Below, piece after piece: positions 47,831 to 62,128 of a stretch of 64,000 bases of DNA (the stretch's first letter is position 1; each line of letters begins with the position of its first letter). The position numbers and the translations under genes were made by a program. This DNA comes from Flammula alnicola (lineage: Eukaryota; Basidiomycota; Agaricomycetes; Agaricales; Strophariaceae): NCBI GenBank assembly GCA_015499995.1, contig JADNRV010000025.1, positions 248,001 through 312,000 on the forward strand, given 5' to 3'. The notes beneath the pieces are model-generated. The model was not told where the DNA came from. It saw only the letters and a program-made list of their open reading frames with translations, and did no database searches.

Positions 47831-50722
47831 ATACCATCATAGATGCTGCATGCGAAGTTAGGACATGACGTCGTATTTGCATATCGACTTCAAGGAGCAT
47901 GCGATTTCCCTACAAACTAAATCATACCCCAGTTTCATTTACATGTACTCTGTTTTGTTTGAAGGTCCCTTGGTGTTTGCCAGTGGTTCGCAACACGCTA
48001 TAAGGTCAACCGTTGCACAGGTATATCTTTATCCCCATTCACGCTAGCTGACTGAGCTGTGGATATGTTATTCTATCGAGTGGCCGAGGAGACAAAGTAC
48101 AGCCATAAAGCAACATGTGCATGATTTGTTGGGAATTCAATTCGGTGAAATATATTTTGGTGAACCAATCAATTCACCGACCCTACCGGAACACAGGAAT
48201 TTACCGTAGGATGACTCTGGATGAGCTCATGGCATGATGGAGGCTTACTTGTTCTCTGCAATTGTATTTGCATACATGATGGCAGTGCAGTGAGTGGGAT
48301 CAGCATTCCCATTTGTGATGTCATGTTATTTCGTTCAGCAGACACGAGTAAGATAAACTTGACTGGCGGTCAACTGTCGGTACAGTAGATTCTACGTTTG
48401 GGAAATCAGACCAAGACCACAGTCCCGGAACCATTTGCAACAAGAGAAGACACTATTCTGTGGTCTCGTATTATGATGATCATAATTACTGTGATATGAG
48501 AGATTTTCTGACGAATAAATCAGTGCGGATTCTATACATACGTTCGACTGCGCGTCATAGGCAGTAACTTGACTAGCGGGCTTTTGGGTAGGAAAGAATG
48601 TTTCTATCAACGGTACAACTGAGCATAGCGAGAGTAGTAATAGACAACTACCTTAGTGCCCGATCTTGGGCTCACCCACGGGAGAGAAATTGGGATTTTT
48701 GGGTTACTTATGCAGTCGATTTGACTACTAGGTTGGCATCGGCCCGCTGTCTTACATGCTTTAGGATGGACAAGTTAACGGCGGCGCCATCCGCGGTCTA
48801 CGAGAGCCAAGCTGCTTGATTGCACTAGCAATTCCATGAGGATTAATACTTCCACCATCAGAGCTAGAAAAAGAGCTCACAAATAATATCAGAACATCAC
48901 TTGAGTACGAACAAGGATTTCTGTGTGATCTTTTGATCTTATCTACGGAATGGTGAGTTCGGTCCATCTCCCTAAGCACTCGTGCTTAAAGACAAAAAAA
49001 TACATGACGATGTCAGAGACGCCCAGTGGATGTCGAGACCGGACATAATCCTTAAAATTGGATGGGTGGCGTTCTTGGGTCCATTCTAACGGTGGAAAAA
49101 TCGGAGATCATTAACGGAAGTTCAACAACGGAACAAAACTATTTATTCCGAAGGCGTTGATAAATTGAATTGCAAAAGCGCGCCGTGCTCATCGCGAAAC
49201 CGCAAGCGTTTAGGAGAAGTTCGTGTCAAAGGATCAGTGTAAACATAATCCTTGCCAAAGGGAGGTTGGACCAGCATTTCGACAGGTTGTTTAGGGAAGA
49301 TAGATGAAGAGGAAATTAAGAAGCAAATTGAAAGGCTCGGAGGAGAATGGAGTTTCACATCCAAGTGCAAGCAGTGTGAACTCTGTGTCAGAAAGAGCCA
49401 AAACGATGGGAGGATTCGCACCGCACGACAAGCAGCACAGCTCAGCGGGGCGAAGCTTGTAGCGACGACCATAAAAAGCACGCTGAGAGGGTCAAGCAGA
49501 GTGCGTGACCTTCAAACGAGATGTTGTCGTAGTTCGACGGGCTGAATAAGCAGGGCCTAAACCTATCTTTAATTTCTAACATCAAGAAGCACCTTCATCA
49601 AGCACCTCTCGAGAGATTACTAGAGATAACTAAAATCGGAGAGGAAGAAAGAACAACACAGGGACATTTGGGCCTGGGTTCTGTGGGCCGGAAAGACTGC
49701 GTTGATACACGGTTTGAACAGATAGACAGACTGATTTGTTCCAGGATGAAGGCACAAAAGATCTCCTTAGAGCTGGTGATAGTTCTGCGGTGATTGAGAA
49801 GTGATGGAATGGAATTACGACTTGTCTGTTGAGGGCCAACAGTCGTCTACAGGCCAGAGGCCTTGTGTTCGCTAGGCAGTGCTCCTCCCTACATCAGATT
49901 TTCGAAAGACCGTCATCTCGGATTCTTGGACTGAGGACTGAGCGCAACCCAGGTTCTTAGTTAATGAAGATCCTAATATAGCGTCTTGCGCGGGGGATTG
50001 ATTTCTATACCATGGGACTGGGTGGCAAAGAATCCAGATGACCATTCAACGTTCAACTTTCAACAACGTTATTTGATGTCGAAAGGTTCGAAGTCTTCCT
50101 GAAGGAATTACGGCCTGGAATTATCAGGAGTCATGCAACGAGCCGAGGAAGTGTCACTAGAGTTTAGGAAAAGGCGGATCGTGTATCTTTGAGATGTAAA
50201 TTTTTTCGATATGCCAGAATGAGTCCTCATCGATTCTCCACATACTAGAATTCGTCCAGGCCTGAGGATGATTGCATCTTTTCGTTCAAAGGACTTGCAG
50301 GGCCATGAGTTCGGACCCGATCTTCTAAAGTCAAGTGTTTCAGGTAGTAAAGTGCGGCTGAAGTCAGAAACAAATATTGTCATCCCCTTACTATTTTTCC
50401 AGGTCCAGTTGTAGGCGTCGAAATGCGCCTTAATGACCGTCGAGGAGCCTCGCCGAGCACGTACGTACGACAGTGAGCAAACAGTGAGTTTGTATGAGTC
50501 GGCCTTCGGGACCGTACATAGGAGCTGAGTCTGAAATGTAGCTCGGTAAGTTCCGACGACATCGCTGCAAAAAATTGTTGAGCAAGACGCTGACCCAGTA
50601 CCGCAAGGACTACCCATCGATCTATCACACCTTGTGTATCAACTCTTTGAAAAACCTCTTTTTATTCCAAGAATCGTCGACAACAACAGTCGACACTTGG
50701 GAAAAGAACAAACAACACACAT
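47831..50722. other. Long gene-poor region before eIF4A
   Basis: No convincing coding sequence is found. The longest ORF (50108-50617, minus, 169 codons) overlaps the presumed eIF4A promoter and has no family features. The last about 150 bases include a pyrimidine-rich leader expected for a translation-factor gene. Confidence 0.35.
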
Positions 50723-52428
50723 ATGTCAACGTATGTGCTGCTTTTCTTTTTTTTTTCTCGAGACTTTTACATGCTCGGTTCGCTGATCTTTTTTCCATCC
50801 CTTATCTTCGATTTTCTACAGAGAAGAACTTCAGGATGTCGCCGAAAACGAGATCGAGTCCAACTGGGACCAGGTCGTAGACAAGTGAGTGCGATGTCTT
50901 TGTGATCAAACCCCACTATAGCTGATACGGGACCCTTTCGTGAAGTTTCGATAACATGGAGCTCAAGCCGGAGCTTCTTCGAGGCGTTTACGCTTACGGG
51001 TGAATGGATTCAGAGTATTTTCATTGGCATGTAGACGGAATCTGATATTCTGCCAGTTTCGAACGTCCTTCTGCCATCCAGCAGAGAGCTATCGTTCCCG
51101 TTGTAAAGGGACACGACGTCATCGCACAGGCCCAGTCTGGTACTGGCAAGACTGCCACTTTCTCTATTTCCATTCTTCAGCAGGTAAGTCGCCGCCAAAT
51201 CACCCTCGAAGGCGACTGTTGTATAAGATCGCTGACACGATTATTCTCACAGTTGGATATGTCTATCAAGGGCACCCAGGCCCTCATTCTCGCCCCTACT
51301 CGTGAGCTGGCGCAACAAATCCAAAAGGTCGTTATCGCCTTGGGCGATTACATGAACATTGAGTGCCACGCTTGTGTCGGAGGTACCAACGTTCGTGAGG
51401 ACATGGCCAAGCTCCAGGAGGGCGTGCAAGTTGTCGTCGGCACCCCAGGACGGGTGTTCGATATGATTAACCGCAGGGCCCTTAGGACCGACCACATCAA
51501 GATTTTCTGCTTGGATGAGGCCGATGAGATGTTGTCGCGCGGTTTCAAGGACCAGATTTATGAAGGTCAGTCATCATGTCTAGCCTACTTTTTCTGCTTT
51601 CTGACAAATGTGCAGTCTTCCAACTCCTTCCTCAGGATACTCAGGTCGTCTTGCTCTCTGCTACGATGCCTGCTGATGTCCTTGAGGTTACCAAGAAGTT
51701 CATGCGTGACCCTGTCAGGATTCTCGTCAAGCGTGACGAGTTGACCCTTGAGGGTATCAAGCAGTTCTACATTGCCGTCGAGAAGGAGGAATGGAAGCTC
51801 GACACTCTCTGCGATCTCTACGAGACCGTAACCATCACCCAAGCCGTCATTTTCTGCAATACCAGGCGGAAGGTCGACTGGCTTACTGAGAAGATGCACG
51901 CGCGCGAGTTCACTGTCTCCGCAATGGTGCGTCATTTTATCAATCAATGTTGACACCATAAGCTTAATGTATTCGCACCCGTTTAGCACGGAGATATGGA
52001 GCAGAAACAACGTGAAGTCTTGATGAAGGAGTTCCGTTCCGGATCATCTCGCGTCCTGATCACCACCGATCTCCTCGCACGCGGAATCGACGTCCAGCAG
52101 GTTTCTCTCGTGATTAACTACGATCTCCCGACCAACCGAGAGAACTACATCCATCGTATCGGTCGTGGTGGACGATTCGGACGTAAGGGTGTCGCTATCA
52201 ACTTTGTTACTACCGAGGATGTGCGCATGCTGAGGGATATTGAACGTATGTATTTCTCATTAGTGTTTCCGCTATATTCTCGGCACTGATTAATTTGACC
52301 TGTCAGAATTCTACAACACTCAGATCGACGAAATGCCGCTCAACGTCGCGTATGTGTTTAATTGATCTTCCCGCTAATACCCCGATCTCATTGTACCTTT
52401 TTCTGTTTTCTTCAGCGACCTCATCTAG
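50723..52428 (+). CDS. TIF1: Translation initiation factor eIF4A, DEAD-box RNA helicase
   Basis: The ATP-dependent RNA helicase of the cap-binding complex that unwinds mRNA leaders. The first coding exon is only 8 nt (ATGTCAAC, 50723-50730); the next gives [20 protein letters not shown]. All DEAD-box motifs are present: the Q-motif region [20 protein letters not shown] with AIQQRAI, motif I AQSGTGKT, Ia PTRELA, Ib GG and [42 protein letters not shown] and [15 protein letters not shown]. The C-terminal end MPLNVADLI is typical of eIF4A. About ten exons, all in frame, encode about 397 residues. Confidence 0.97.
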
Positions 52429-54212
52429 AAGCCTCCGCCGTGCCTCTATCTTGTCTCTTTTTTTTTTATCCGGCTTTACGATTGATCGTTATGAACCGAC
52501 CGATGTCCCTTTCATTTCCCTATCGTCTTCTGTATGTGCACTCAAAAGGCCTTTAGCCATGCTCAGTTCTCTATTTTCGTTCATGATTCTCCGTAATCTT
52601 TTCGCTGTAGAATGTATGTGGAGTAGTGATAGTATTGATATATATCGGTTATGACCTCGTCCTACATACCAGCTTCCTCTTCTTTCTTTGTTCTCCGTCC
52701 ATGGATCATCATTCTGCGTCGGATCCTTTAATCCACCCCACATTGTGATCTTGATTTGATCCCACCAGGCATCATTGATCAGTGTCAAATGTCCAGAAGA
52801 GAGCATGTACTCTATCACAGGATGGCCTGTTGGTGGGCAAAATCAATGATAACATTGATAAGACTCATGCCGAATTTTGAATCAAGATGGGAGGTTGAAC
52901 ATAATTCGTTGATCGTCTGTCGGAGTTTGTTAGGACGAGGCTGTACTGAACGGACGCTGTACTGAACGGACGCGCCTTTCTCCCAACCACAACACAGCTT
53001 TCCGTCCAAGCCAGAGATTTCATCGGCTGGATACCCCCGCTTACCTCGAGTCCTCGACCATTAGCCGACCTCCGGATTGCCTCGCTTTCACAGCGAACAC
53101 CGCTTTCTGGACCTGGCGATTCTCTATGGCTCCAGATCCTCTCCGAAGCCGTCTCGGGATGCTCTTGCAGATCCGAACTCTATACATAGCGGGACCAGCC
53201 TTCGTTTATTCTCGTGGCCGGTTCGCGGTCCAACAGACGTTCCTTTGACTGTGATGCCAGTGGCCCATCCCTGTTTGACCGGTCGGGCCAGTGCATATGT
53301 ACAAACCGAGGCACACCGACATAGCAGCATTCATGGGAAGACAAGGGGCCAGCCGAAACATGGAACAGGGTTTTAAAGGGCGATAGGTTTTGATGGTTTT
53401 TGCAATTTCTTCACTCCTAACTGGTCCCGTGCCTCCGTCAGACGGAAAACAGCATCACAGGGATTCACAGCAACCTCGGAGTTCCATCATTGCATTAATA
53501 GCACTGGCGGACCTGAAGACCTTCTTCCGTCCTTGCTTTTGTTTACTCTCTCGCCCGAATCTTGTACAAACCGACATCATCAATTATATCTTCCCTTCTC
53601 GTTCATCATAATCCGAATCCCTTTTAGACAATTATTGGCACTTACATATAATACCCTCTATCTCGCCCCAGGTCTCTTGGGTGCCCACCGTCGATTCCGG
53701 CCTTTCACAGTTGGACGTTGATTGGCTATATCCCCATCCCTCCTCCCGCCCTTTCATTCCGATACACGCGTCGCGGAGCCCATTTGACTATACAAGACCT
53801 TTATTGATCTTGCTTGTCGCTGGAACCGTGCCTGCTGCCAGAAGGAAAATCAACCCTTCCTCCCGTCAAAAAATCTCGACGAAGACTACACTGCGGAAAT
53901 ACCGGAGGTACCTTGCTTATGCCCTATGTCAACGCTGCTACTCCGGTGAGTGATTTGTTTGGCGCCCTGTTCTACTACGAGCCGCTGGAGTTTCTTACAC
54001 ACCAGATGGAGTCATGTACATTTTTTTGTTGCCTTAAATCGGCTACAAGTCCACAGTTTTCTTACCTTCATCTCGCCATCCTTCTCTCTCTTTTTGTGCC
54101 TCATACGACACGATCACTAACCTTTTGTTTCGTCCAGTCTTCACCCCATTTTTATCAGAACGGCCAAGGCAGAAGTAGATACTCAAGCCATCCTAACTCC
54201 CATTCCGACAAG
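52429..54212. other. Intergenic region and long leader of the phosphatase gene
   Basis: Contains the eIF4A 3' UTR, a short direct repeat (separate entry) and pyrimidine-rich sequence before the next gene. An in-frame extension upstream of 54213 (to 53814) exists but has no protein-like composition. Confidence 0.35.
52940..52971 (+). repeat. Perfect 16-bp direct repeat, two copies
   Basis: GCTGTACTGAACGGAC occurs twice head to tail in non-coding sequence. Confidence 0.95.
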
Positions 54213-54833
54213 ATGTCATACCACCGAGGAGGCTCTAGTCACGCCCACCAACACCACTGGACTTTGACGCCCAGCAACCCAGTCGCCTCCCCTCCTTCCG
54301 CGTCACCATTCTCTCCTTCATACCATGCACAACCCGCGCGGAACGTGACAGAGATCGTTCCGCGTCTCTTCATTTCGGATCTCGCTTTTGCTGAGAGCCC
54401 AGCACTGCTCTCCTCGTACAAGATAACACACATTCTTTCCACCCTCCCAGACACCATTTTCCGCCCACCACCTTCCTTACTCCCGGTCCAGCCAGTGAGG
54501 ATGCAAGTGCGGATAGAGGACCTCCCTTTCGCAGAGCTTGCTGCGCATTTGCCGAGTACAACAGCCTTCATTCACAACGCCCTTGCTTCAAGCCCCGAGG
54601 CTCGTGTCCTCGTTCATTGCGCGGAGGGAATTAGCCGCAGCGTCAGCGTTGTCGCCGCGTTTCTGATGGCACACTATGGCTGGTCTCCTCTGGAGGCCGT
54701 GCACTACATAAAGAGCAAAAGAAGGATTGCGAATCCTAATTTTGGATTCGTCCAACAGCTCCATGAATACGCCAGGGACTCGCTAGGGCGGACGATAGCC
54801 AACCCTGCGCCTCCTTTTTCGGTGCCCCACTAG
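54213..54833 (+). CDS. Dual-specificity protein phosphatase
   Basis: A single-exon cytosolic or nuclear phosphatase of 206 residues acting on phospho-Tyr and phospho-Ser/Thr. The N-terminal 40 residues are His/Ser/Pro rich. The DSP domain begins NVTEIVPRLFISDLAFAESP. The general-acid loop is VRIEDLPFAELAAHL, with Asp103. The signature loop is VHCAEGISRSVSVVAAFLMA, with nucleophile Cys136 in H-C-x2-G-x-S-R-S. It is followed by the conserved AVHYIKSKRRIANPNFGFVQ and QLHEYA. The length and order match small atypical DUSPs. The substrate cannot be deduced. The Met at 54213 is chosen because upstream codons look like leader. Confidence 0.93.
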   Translation: MSYHRGGSSHAHQHHWTLTPSNPVASPPSASPFSPSYHAQPARNVTEIVPRLFISDLAFAESPALLSSYKITHILSTLPDTIFRPPPSLLPVQPVRMQVRIEDLPFAELAAHLPSTTAFIHNALASSPEARVLVHCAEGISRSVSVVAAFLMAHYGWSPLEAVHYIKSKRRIANPNFGFVQQLHEYARDSLGRTIANPAPPFSVPH

Positions 54834-57247
54834 AACTTTTCCATCTTCTGAACCACGATTTTTCTCTCCTTCGTTTAGGCTCCATCTCACCAATGTATCT
54901 TGGTGAAAATTCACATCTTAATTTTTGTCTCCTTTATGTTCCATGACGTTTCTTTTTTTCCTGGTCCTTTACGGTTTTCAGCAATTTTCTTCATATACCT
55001 CAGGCTGCATAGCACTGTACCATATTTTTTGCCCTGCTTCACCTGTACCGCCTGATCATGACATCTTTTTCATTACGTGTACCAAGTATAATACCAGCGT
55101 CATCTATTCCTGCCCTCCTTGTTGAGTTGTCTGCTTTCTTTAAATGTTTCAGCGGTGAGTGCGTCAACCTGAATTGTTAATAGTCGCTTCGAATGGCGAT
55201 GATAACTCATCAAGACTACTACATAAGTCGCCCGCAGCCGTATAAATCGCGCCTTCTCCATGGCGATTTGTGATATCATTATCAATACATACATGGCATA
55301 CGTTATAATTTACAGAATAGACATGTGTGCCCGAGGCGCGCATGAAACGCCGCTGTGGGTCCCACTTTCCCTGCACCGAGCGCGCCCGCCGCAATCTTTT
55401 TATAGAATATTGCGCATAGAAGGGTAGTAAATATAGGTACGCATACAACTAGATACACCTGCTCAACCGGAAGGGGCGACGTCTAATCTTGCTTGTTATG
55501 CCAAGACGTTTGATATTTTGCCTGTTGCTCGACGTCCGTTGTCAGTGACGCTGGAGGTGCAGGGATATCGACGTGAAGTAAGATCCCCATTGAAGACTTG
55601 TTTTTTTAAAGCTTGAATTCTTCCACACTTCGCGTAAGTATGGCTTCCGGGTCTTTTGATAGATGGACGGGTGGAGGGTACGTCAGGCCAACAACGAAAT
55701 CATCTTTGCTTTGCGAGTGTGTAGAACAATGCTTTCTGGATCTTTTTTTAGGGATGATCATGACGAGTGGTGCGATACCAGTACCCGTCGTAGTGTAAAA
55801 CGCGTCGTCCGTGAACTATATATATGGATTCCGTTCCATATGGCTCTCTGCCGACGACGAGTTCCAAGAGGAGAAGAATATTCATGTGTGCGTGGGCATG
55901 CATGCTGAGTGAGCGAGGGATCCGAACCCCGATGTGTTGTAATTCCATAACATGTAAGAAAAGCCCAGAGTGCCCGAAGCGTCTGCTTCCCTTCGGTCAT
56001 TTTGGGGATTTGACCGCTCATTACTCAGTATCCCGAATAACAGAGTTCGGGTATGAGGGGCGCATATCTAAATCATAAATCTGGTAGTCGAAAGATTGTG
56101 TGCGACTTGTGGACTCCAAATTCAAAGGATCATGCTGCGGTATGGTGAAAGCCTATTCTGCGTACCGGTTAGATAGTATTACAGGGTGTTTCGGTGAATA
56201 CATACCTATTGCCAGTATCATCGCTGATGAGCATAAAATTTCAACTTCGGGCGAGACACAAGATCCAGGGCTCACTGTTCAATTGTCTGGTCTGTATCAG
56301 CGGGCTGGACGGCAGTGAAACCCTAAAATTTCAAAGATGTAAGGGTCACCACTTGGAATGATATACACTTGATGAGAGATTCTCCGAGAAATACTATGTA
56401 TAATGTAGTGGGAAAAATATCAAGGGTCAATATGTATACGGTTTTCACTAGCTTAGCGAAAGCGACGAATTTGGCATGATGATGGTCTTGTGAAAGCTTT
56501 CCCAAGACACACTTGATATGGTATTTTACTCAGACATTTCTGCTGCAATGCCGGACACTTGGCCTTAGGAACTTGGACCTCTCACAGCCTACAGGTCGCC
56601 GAGCTCATCGCAGTCGTAGACTGTGGTATATGGTACAGGTTCTGGCCAATGCGGTCTATTTTATCTGCTGAAACAACTCGGGAAGACTGCAAGTCCTGGG
56701 GTAGGAATCTAGACGGACTTTGACAAATTCAAAGTCGAAACTCGGTTTCCAACTGGTGGGCGTTGTATGGTATGAGGCAGCAGATGGCACTCCAACGGAG
56801 AGTAAACGGAAACAAGAAGTAGGAAGTGAGCAAAACCGAAGTCCGACACACAGGGTGTCCTAGAGCGTATGAACATTGAATACACCCATATAAATTTGGG
56901 GGCGAAACAGATCATGCGCAGTTTGAGAGCACACCCCACCCTCTAGGCAACCCGTCCTCGACGGCTATTACTCAATTAGGTCGTAGCAGGGTGCTGCAAG
57001 GATTCGGGAGATGTCCACATGCAAGAACTTCATCAGGCTGAAAGGCGATAACCTCTATAGACTCGGATGGATCCAACGGGATATTATTGGATCGGAATGG
57101 CACGCAACGAGGATCAGAGCTCGCTTTTCATAGTTTGCACGCAGTGGGATTCATGAATTGAGATCGAACCGCGGTGATGCAGAAGCAATTGCTGAACGGA
57201 AGACGAATCTACATTCCAGGTGTCGAACGCAAGGTTCTGTTCTATGT
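54834..57247. other. Gene-poor region
   Basis: No supported gene on either strand; ORFs are under 105 codons and without domain features. One stretch near 55914-55935 superficially resembles a tRNA B box but has no tRNA fold around it. Confidence 0.35.
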
Positions 57248-57580
57248 TTATTTCCTCACGGTTGTCCACGACTCCTGGACTAGCACCTGATTAAGAGGGA
57301 CGACTGGTCAGTATCTTCAGATGAAAGTTTGTGGCCAAGAACACGCACCTGTTGTCCACCAACACCGTTTTCCCACTTCTGGTATCTAGTAGAGGTAGTC
57401 CCGCGTTTCTCAGCAATGAGACGCTCCTCCTCCTTCAACGACGCGCGAAGGGCACGGGCAGTGATTTGGGCATACTTGTTGTATCTAGGGTGTAGAATTA
57501 GTACGGCGTGTACGCTAAAAGCACAACGCAAGGCTTTTTAAGGTTGTAACGTACGTGAACAAAGTTCTCCAGGCAGTCAT
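57248..57580 (-). CDS. ATP15: Mitochondrial F1F0 ATP synthase epsilon subunit
   Basis: A small subunit of the F1 central stalk (yeast Atp15). It starts at 57580 with MTAWRTLFT; an intron (about 57486-57551) then leads to YNKYAQITARALRASLKEEE and RLIAEKRGTTSTRYQKWENG. Yeast and animal epsilon share the short W-R ... Y ... YxxxxxxALRxSLK plan. After a second intron the most likely end is QVLVQESWTTVRK at 57248; an earlier acceptor would give a shorter tail, so the last exon is less certain. The length (about 70 residues) is right for the family. Confidence 0.88.
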
Positions 57581-57924
57581 GGTTGTAGATGTTCAGAAAT
57601 TTGTTTTTTGAAGGTGAATGCGAACGACGGTGACAGCAAGTAGAACTTCCGGAATGGTCCGTGAGATCATGTGATTTTAGATGACATAATAATCTCCCCT
57701 GACGACTGTGGCATTCTCGATGGCTAAAGTCCCTCTCCTTTTCCCCACCACCACATTCTGGACACCCTGGGCTCCGATTCTGAACAACAGCCCATTAAAT
57801 CCTTTCTATTTGGTATATATTTCTGAATAATATCGCGTCAAAGGGATCCCGAGTTCGTCAAATAACACTGTAACGACACACAAACGACACCAAACCCGTT
57901 ACCCGCCGTGTAATTTCGACTTAG

Positions 57925-59122
<1,198 letters not shown>

Positions 59123-60337
59123 GTCACTCATGGCCGTCATTCTCGACTGCGCCCTGATTTTCTCTGTCCTAATTATGTCGAGGCACATTTACGATTTTCC
59201 TCCGGATGTCTTCTTCTATTTTTAGACTCCTGCACGATATCCCTACAGCAACCTATCCTTATTCAGCCGTCCAGCTTTTCTATCCTCAAGACTTTGGAAT
59301 GTATGTACCATAGCTCTCTACCACTTCTCCCTTTGGTTTGGTTATCACGTGGATCGCTTTTTCACTTTGTGGTTTGCCTCACGACATCGACGACTCTTTC
59401 ACTCATTGTTCGACAATTAAACAACTTGTATTAAAGCCTGTAATCCTAATTGTTTTACGCTCTCCGTTTTGCATTATGATTAAAATTGAGCGTTGGTACC
59501 ATATCTGCTTACTAAACTCTGTATGGTATGACCTCCCTTGGTTTAGCATTACCATTTTTGGATAAACTTGCATGTCAATTTCTTTTTGCGCGTGACTGGC
59601 TCGCGCTGGATGGCATTCAACCCGACGGTCCGACCACCTCATCATCAATTCCGCTGTTCAGACCGTTACTTTCATGCTTGAAGATATGCGCCATCTTGAT
59701 TCAACCCACTCGGAAGCACCCGCAAGACCTTACCTTAGACCTGCCTGACCACCTAGATCGCTGAAACGCCACCCAAGCTGACATTCAAAGCGCTCGTTTA
59801 CACCGCGGGCAATAGGCCCTCTTTCCTGGTTAGTCCATGCATCTATACTTTGTTGAATGAGTGATATTAATGAGTTATAGTGGTATAGGATTTAGTGCAC
59901 ACAGAATATGGGACTCGGCGACAACTGTTGATGAGAAGACTACAAGAGGAGATAACTTGGAGTCGCTGTCGCCAATGATAATGAAATCACCCCTGTTTGA
60001 ACTTGCTCTGCACGGTGTATCCCATCTCCTGTCTGCTCAGATGTAAACTCTGTCTCTATTCTAACCGTGATACTCGACCCTCAGGCTCGTCAGGCTATAT
60101 GCAGTGTGCACATTATTATACTTGAGGATGACCCTCTAATGCATCAAATTCCACAACGGTATCTCACCATTAGCCACTACTGGCGATTGAGCAGATGTAC
60201 GTGGTAGTAAATATCTTCAGGAATATTTTTATTCTGACGCTCACGCCAGATGCTTTGCATGCAGAACTTAAAGCAGAGCGTTCGGCTGGTCATCAGGGCG
60301 CACAGTCAGTCAGAATCATAATAAATAACCCCGAGTC
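59123..60337. other. Intergenic region
   Basis: Contains the Rab 3' UTR and no other recognisable gene. Confidence 0.35.
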
Positions 60338-61960
60338 ATGACAGACCTTGATAGCGAAATTGGGCGGGATGTCGTCGGTCAAATAAACGTCACCGGGCGC
60401 GATCTGGAATTCTTATCTTGGAATAATTTGTTGAAAGATGTCGACGCCTTGTTCAAGATAGTGGAAACGGTTTCAGAGGTAACTCCTGTCTGATTATGGT
60501 TCCTTTGATGTTGACATGTTTATACTGGGATTGCAGATTCGTCTATAGGAAAAAGCCCGGGTTCTCGAAATTGACTTCGAGGTCCCAGGTGTACCTTCAA
60601 TATCTCTCTAGATATTCTGGGTTTGGTTGGTGCCATGCCGTATGTTTTCCGATCTGCCCTCGAGACGATTCGAGAGCAAACAGCCGGTTCTCAGAAATTC
60701 TGATCCGGCTCTGCGATTTCGGCGGTTCGATAGGCGGAATCTACAATTTTCTTCGTATTGTACCCCACAGACAAGGACCCTGGTAAGTCTCCCATCTTGA
60801 TCTACATCATAACGACGCATCTCTCGCCTGCAAACAGTTGGAAATAGGATCGCGTCTGTTGCGTTCTCGCCGGACGATTCAGATAAACAAATCGTCGCAT
60901 CCTCACAGAAAAAAGGGTTTGACCACTTTCGGTATATATCCGAGTGAGAGCTTCTTCGAGACGCTTTCAAGTTTCAAACCCTACGCAGAGTTGGATATGC
61001 ATATGAGCGCCTCTCCTTATGGGATTCGCAATATCTATTGCCTCTGCACTCCTCTGATCCATCAGGTTCTGGGATTGCCAACAGGCGGAACATTCGGAAA
61101 ATCCGGTCAGCGCCACATAGACTCGGGAGGCGAATCTTATCTGGATCCAAAAGAACGACACAATAATATTCTGGAAAAGGGAGGCTCAGTCGGAGAATTA
61201 CTTTGTGCTCGTACCCTTGGCATTATATTTTTTGCCTCTTGCCTTGCTTCTGGCTCAAAGGCTCCCGCAAGGATCTTTAGCATTCAGTGACCTATTGAAG
61301 GCCTTACCAGAAATCGCTCCAGCGCCGTATCAATTGGGTAAGTGTAGTCGTCCTCGCACCAAACAGTAAGTTCATTCATTGCCTTACGAGGACATACAAA
61401 TTGGGATATGTCTGCCTATTATTCTCACTGAGTGGAAACCTGATTTACAGACGGCAAGCATACGCGTACCATGAGCAGGTGTTACATCCACCACCCTTTC
61501 CCCAAGATAGTAAGTAGTAGATTATTTCGGTTCACTGAAGAAAGCAATTTCGGTGTGGGAGACGCGCATTGCAGACCCTGGTACCGAGATCCGCCCTCAT
61601 CATACAAAAATCAAATAGTAGGATCTTATCCGTCGCATTTTCGCCAGACGTGAAACGGATATCATCTGGATCCCGAGGTGAATCTGTATATCTGCGGGAT
61701 GCAGACAGGAGAATTTATTGGCTCAAACCCTTTGCGGCCGCATATCTGGCATTATGTCTATTTCCCTCTTATCAATGAATTGTTTCTTGATCAAGGGACA
61801 ACACAGGTCGTCTGTGAGATGCTGTTATCAGAAGCCCTTGCGGAGCACTCCCACAACATAGAGACTGATTTGTTAATGTCATGTTCTCCCCTGAAAGCGA
61901 ATGGCTCGCTTCCAGCAGCTCGCGGGCGAGGTTTGGTTTTGTTTCGTAGGATGTAGAAAG
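60338..61960 (+). pseudogene. Relic of a NACHT/WD40-type NLR-like receptor
   Basis: It opens with MTDLDSEIGRDVVGQINVTG and GRDLEFLSWNNLLKDVDALF, which looks like the N-terminal region found in front of NACHT domains in basidiomycete receptors. A stop follows directly after the first intron. Isolated WD40-type blocks are then spread over 1.3 kb in different frames: NRIASVAFSPDDSDKQIVAS (about 60841-60900), SRILSVAFSPDVKRISSGSR (about 61615-61680) and VMFSPESEWLASSSSRA (about 61878-61928). No NACHT P-loop is found, so the centre is deleted or lost. The assignment rests on short motifs. Confidence 0.55.
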
Positions 61961-62128
61961 TATTGTATGATTCATTGCACAAATTATCGCCTCTGAGAAT
62001 CTTCCGGGAACTTGAACAGACCGCCGAGCTTCAGCTACGTAAGGAAACCAAGCAAATATCATACTCATCCTGGCGAAAAGAGGGGCATTTCATCAGGTTC
62101 TACGCCGTTTGTTACGAGAGGCTTCTCA

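Noticed and set aside
50108..50617. 169-codon minus-strand ORF before eIF4A
   Set aside because: No domain or family sense, and it overlaps the likely promoter of a strongly expressed gene; length alone is not enough.
53814..54212. In-frame N-terminal extension of the dual-specificity phosphatase
   Set aside because: The residues do not resemble protein sequence and the Met at 54213 gives a normal start for the family.
55914..55935. tRNA B-box-like sequence on the minus strand
   Set aside because: No A box, anticodon arm or acceptor stem can be drawn around it.
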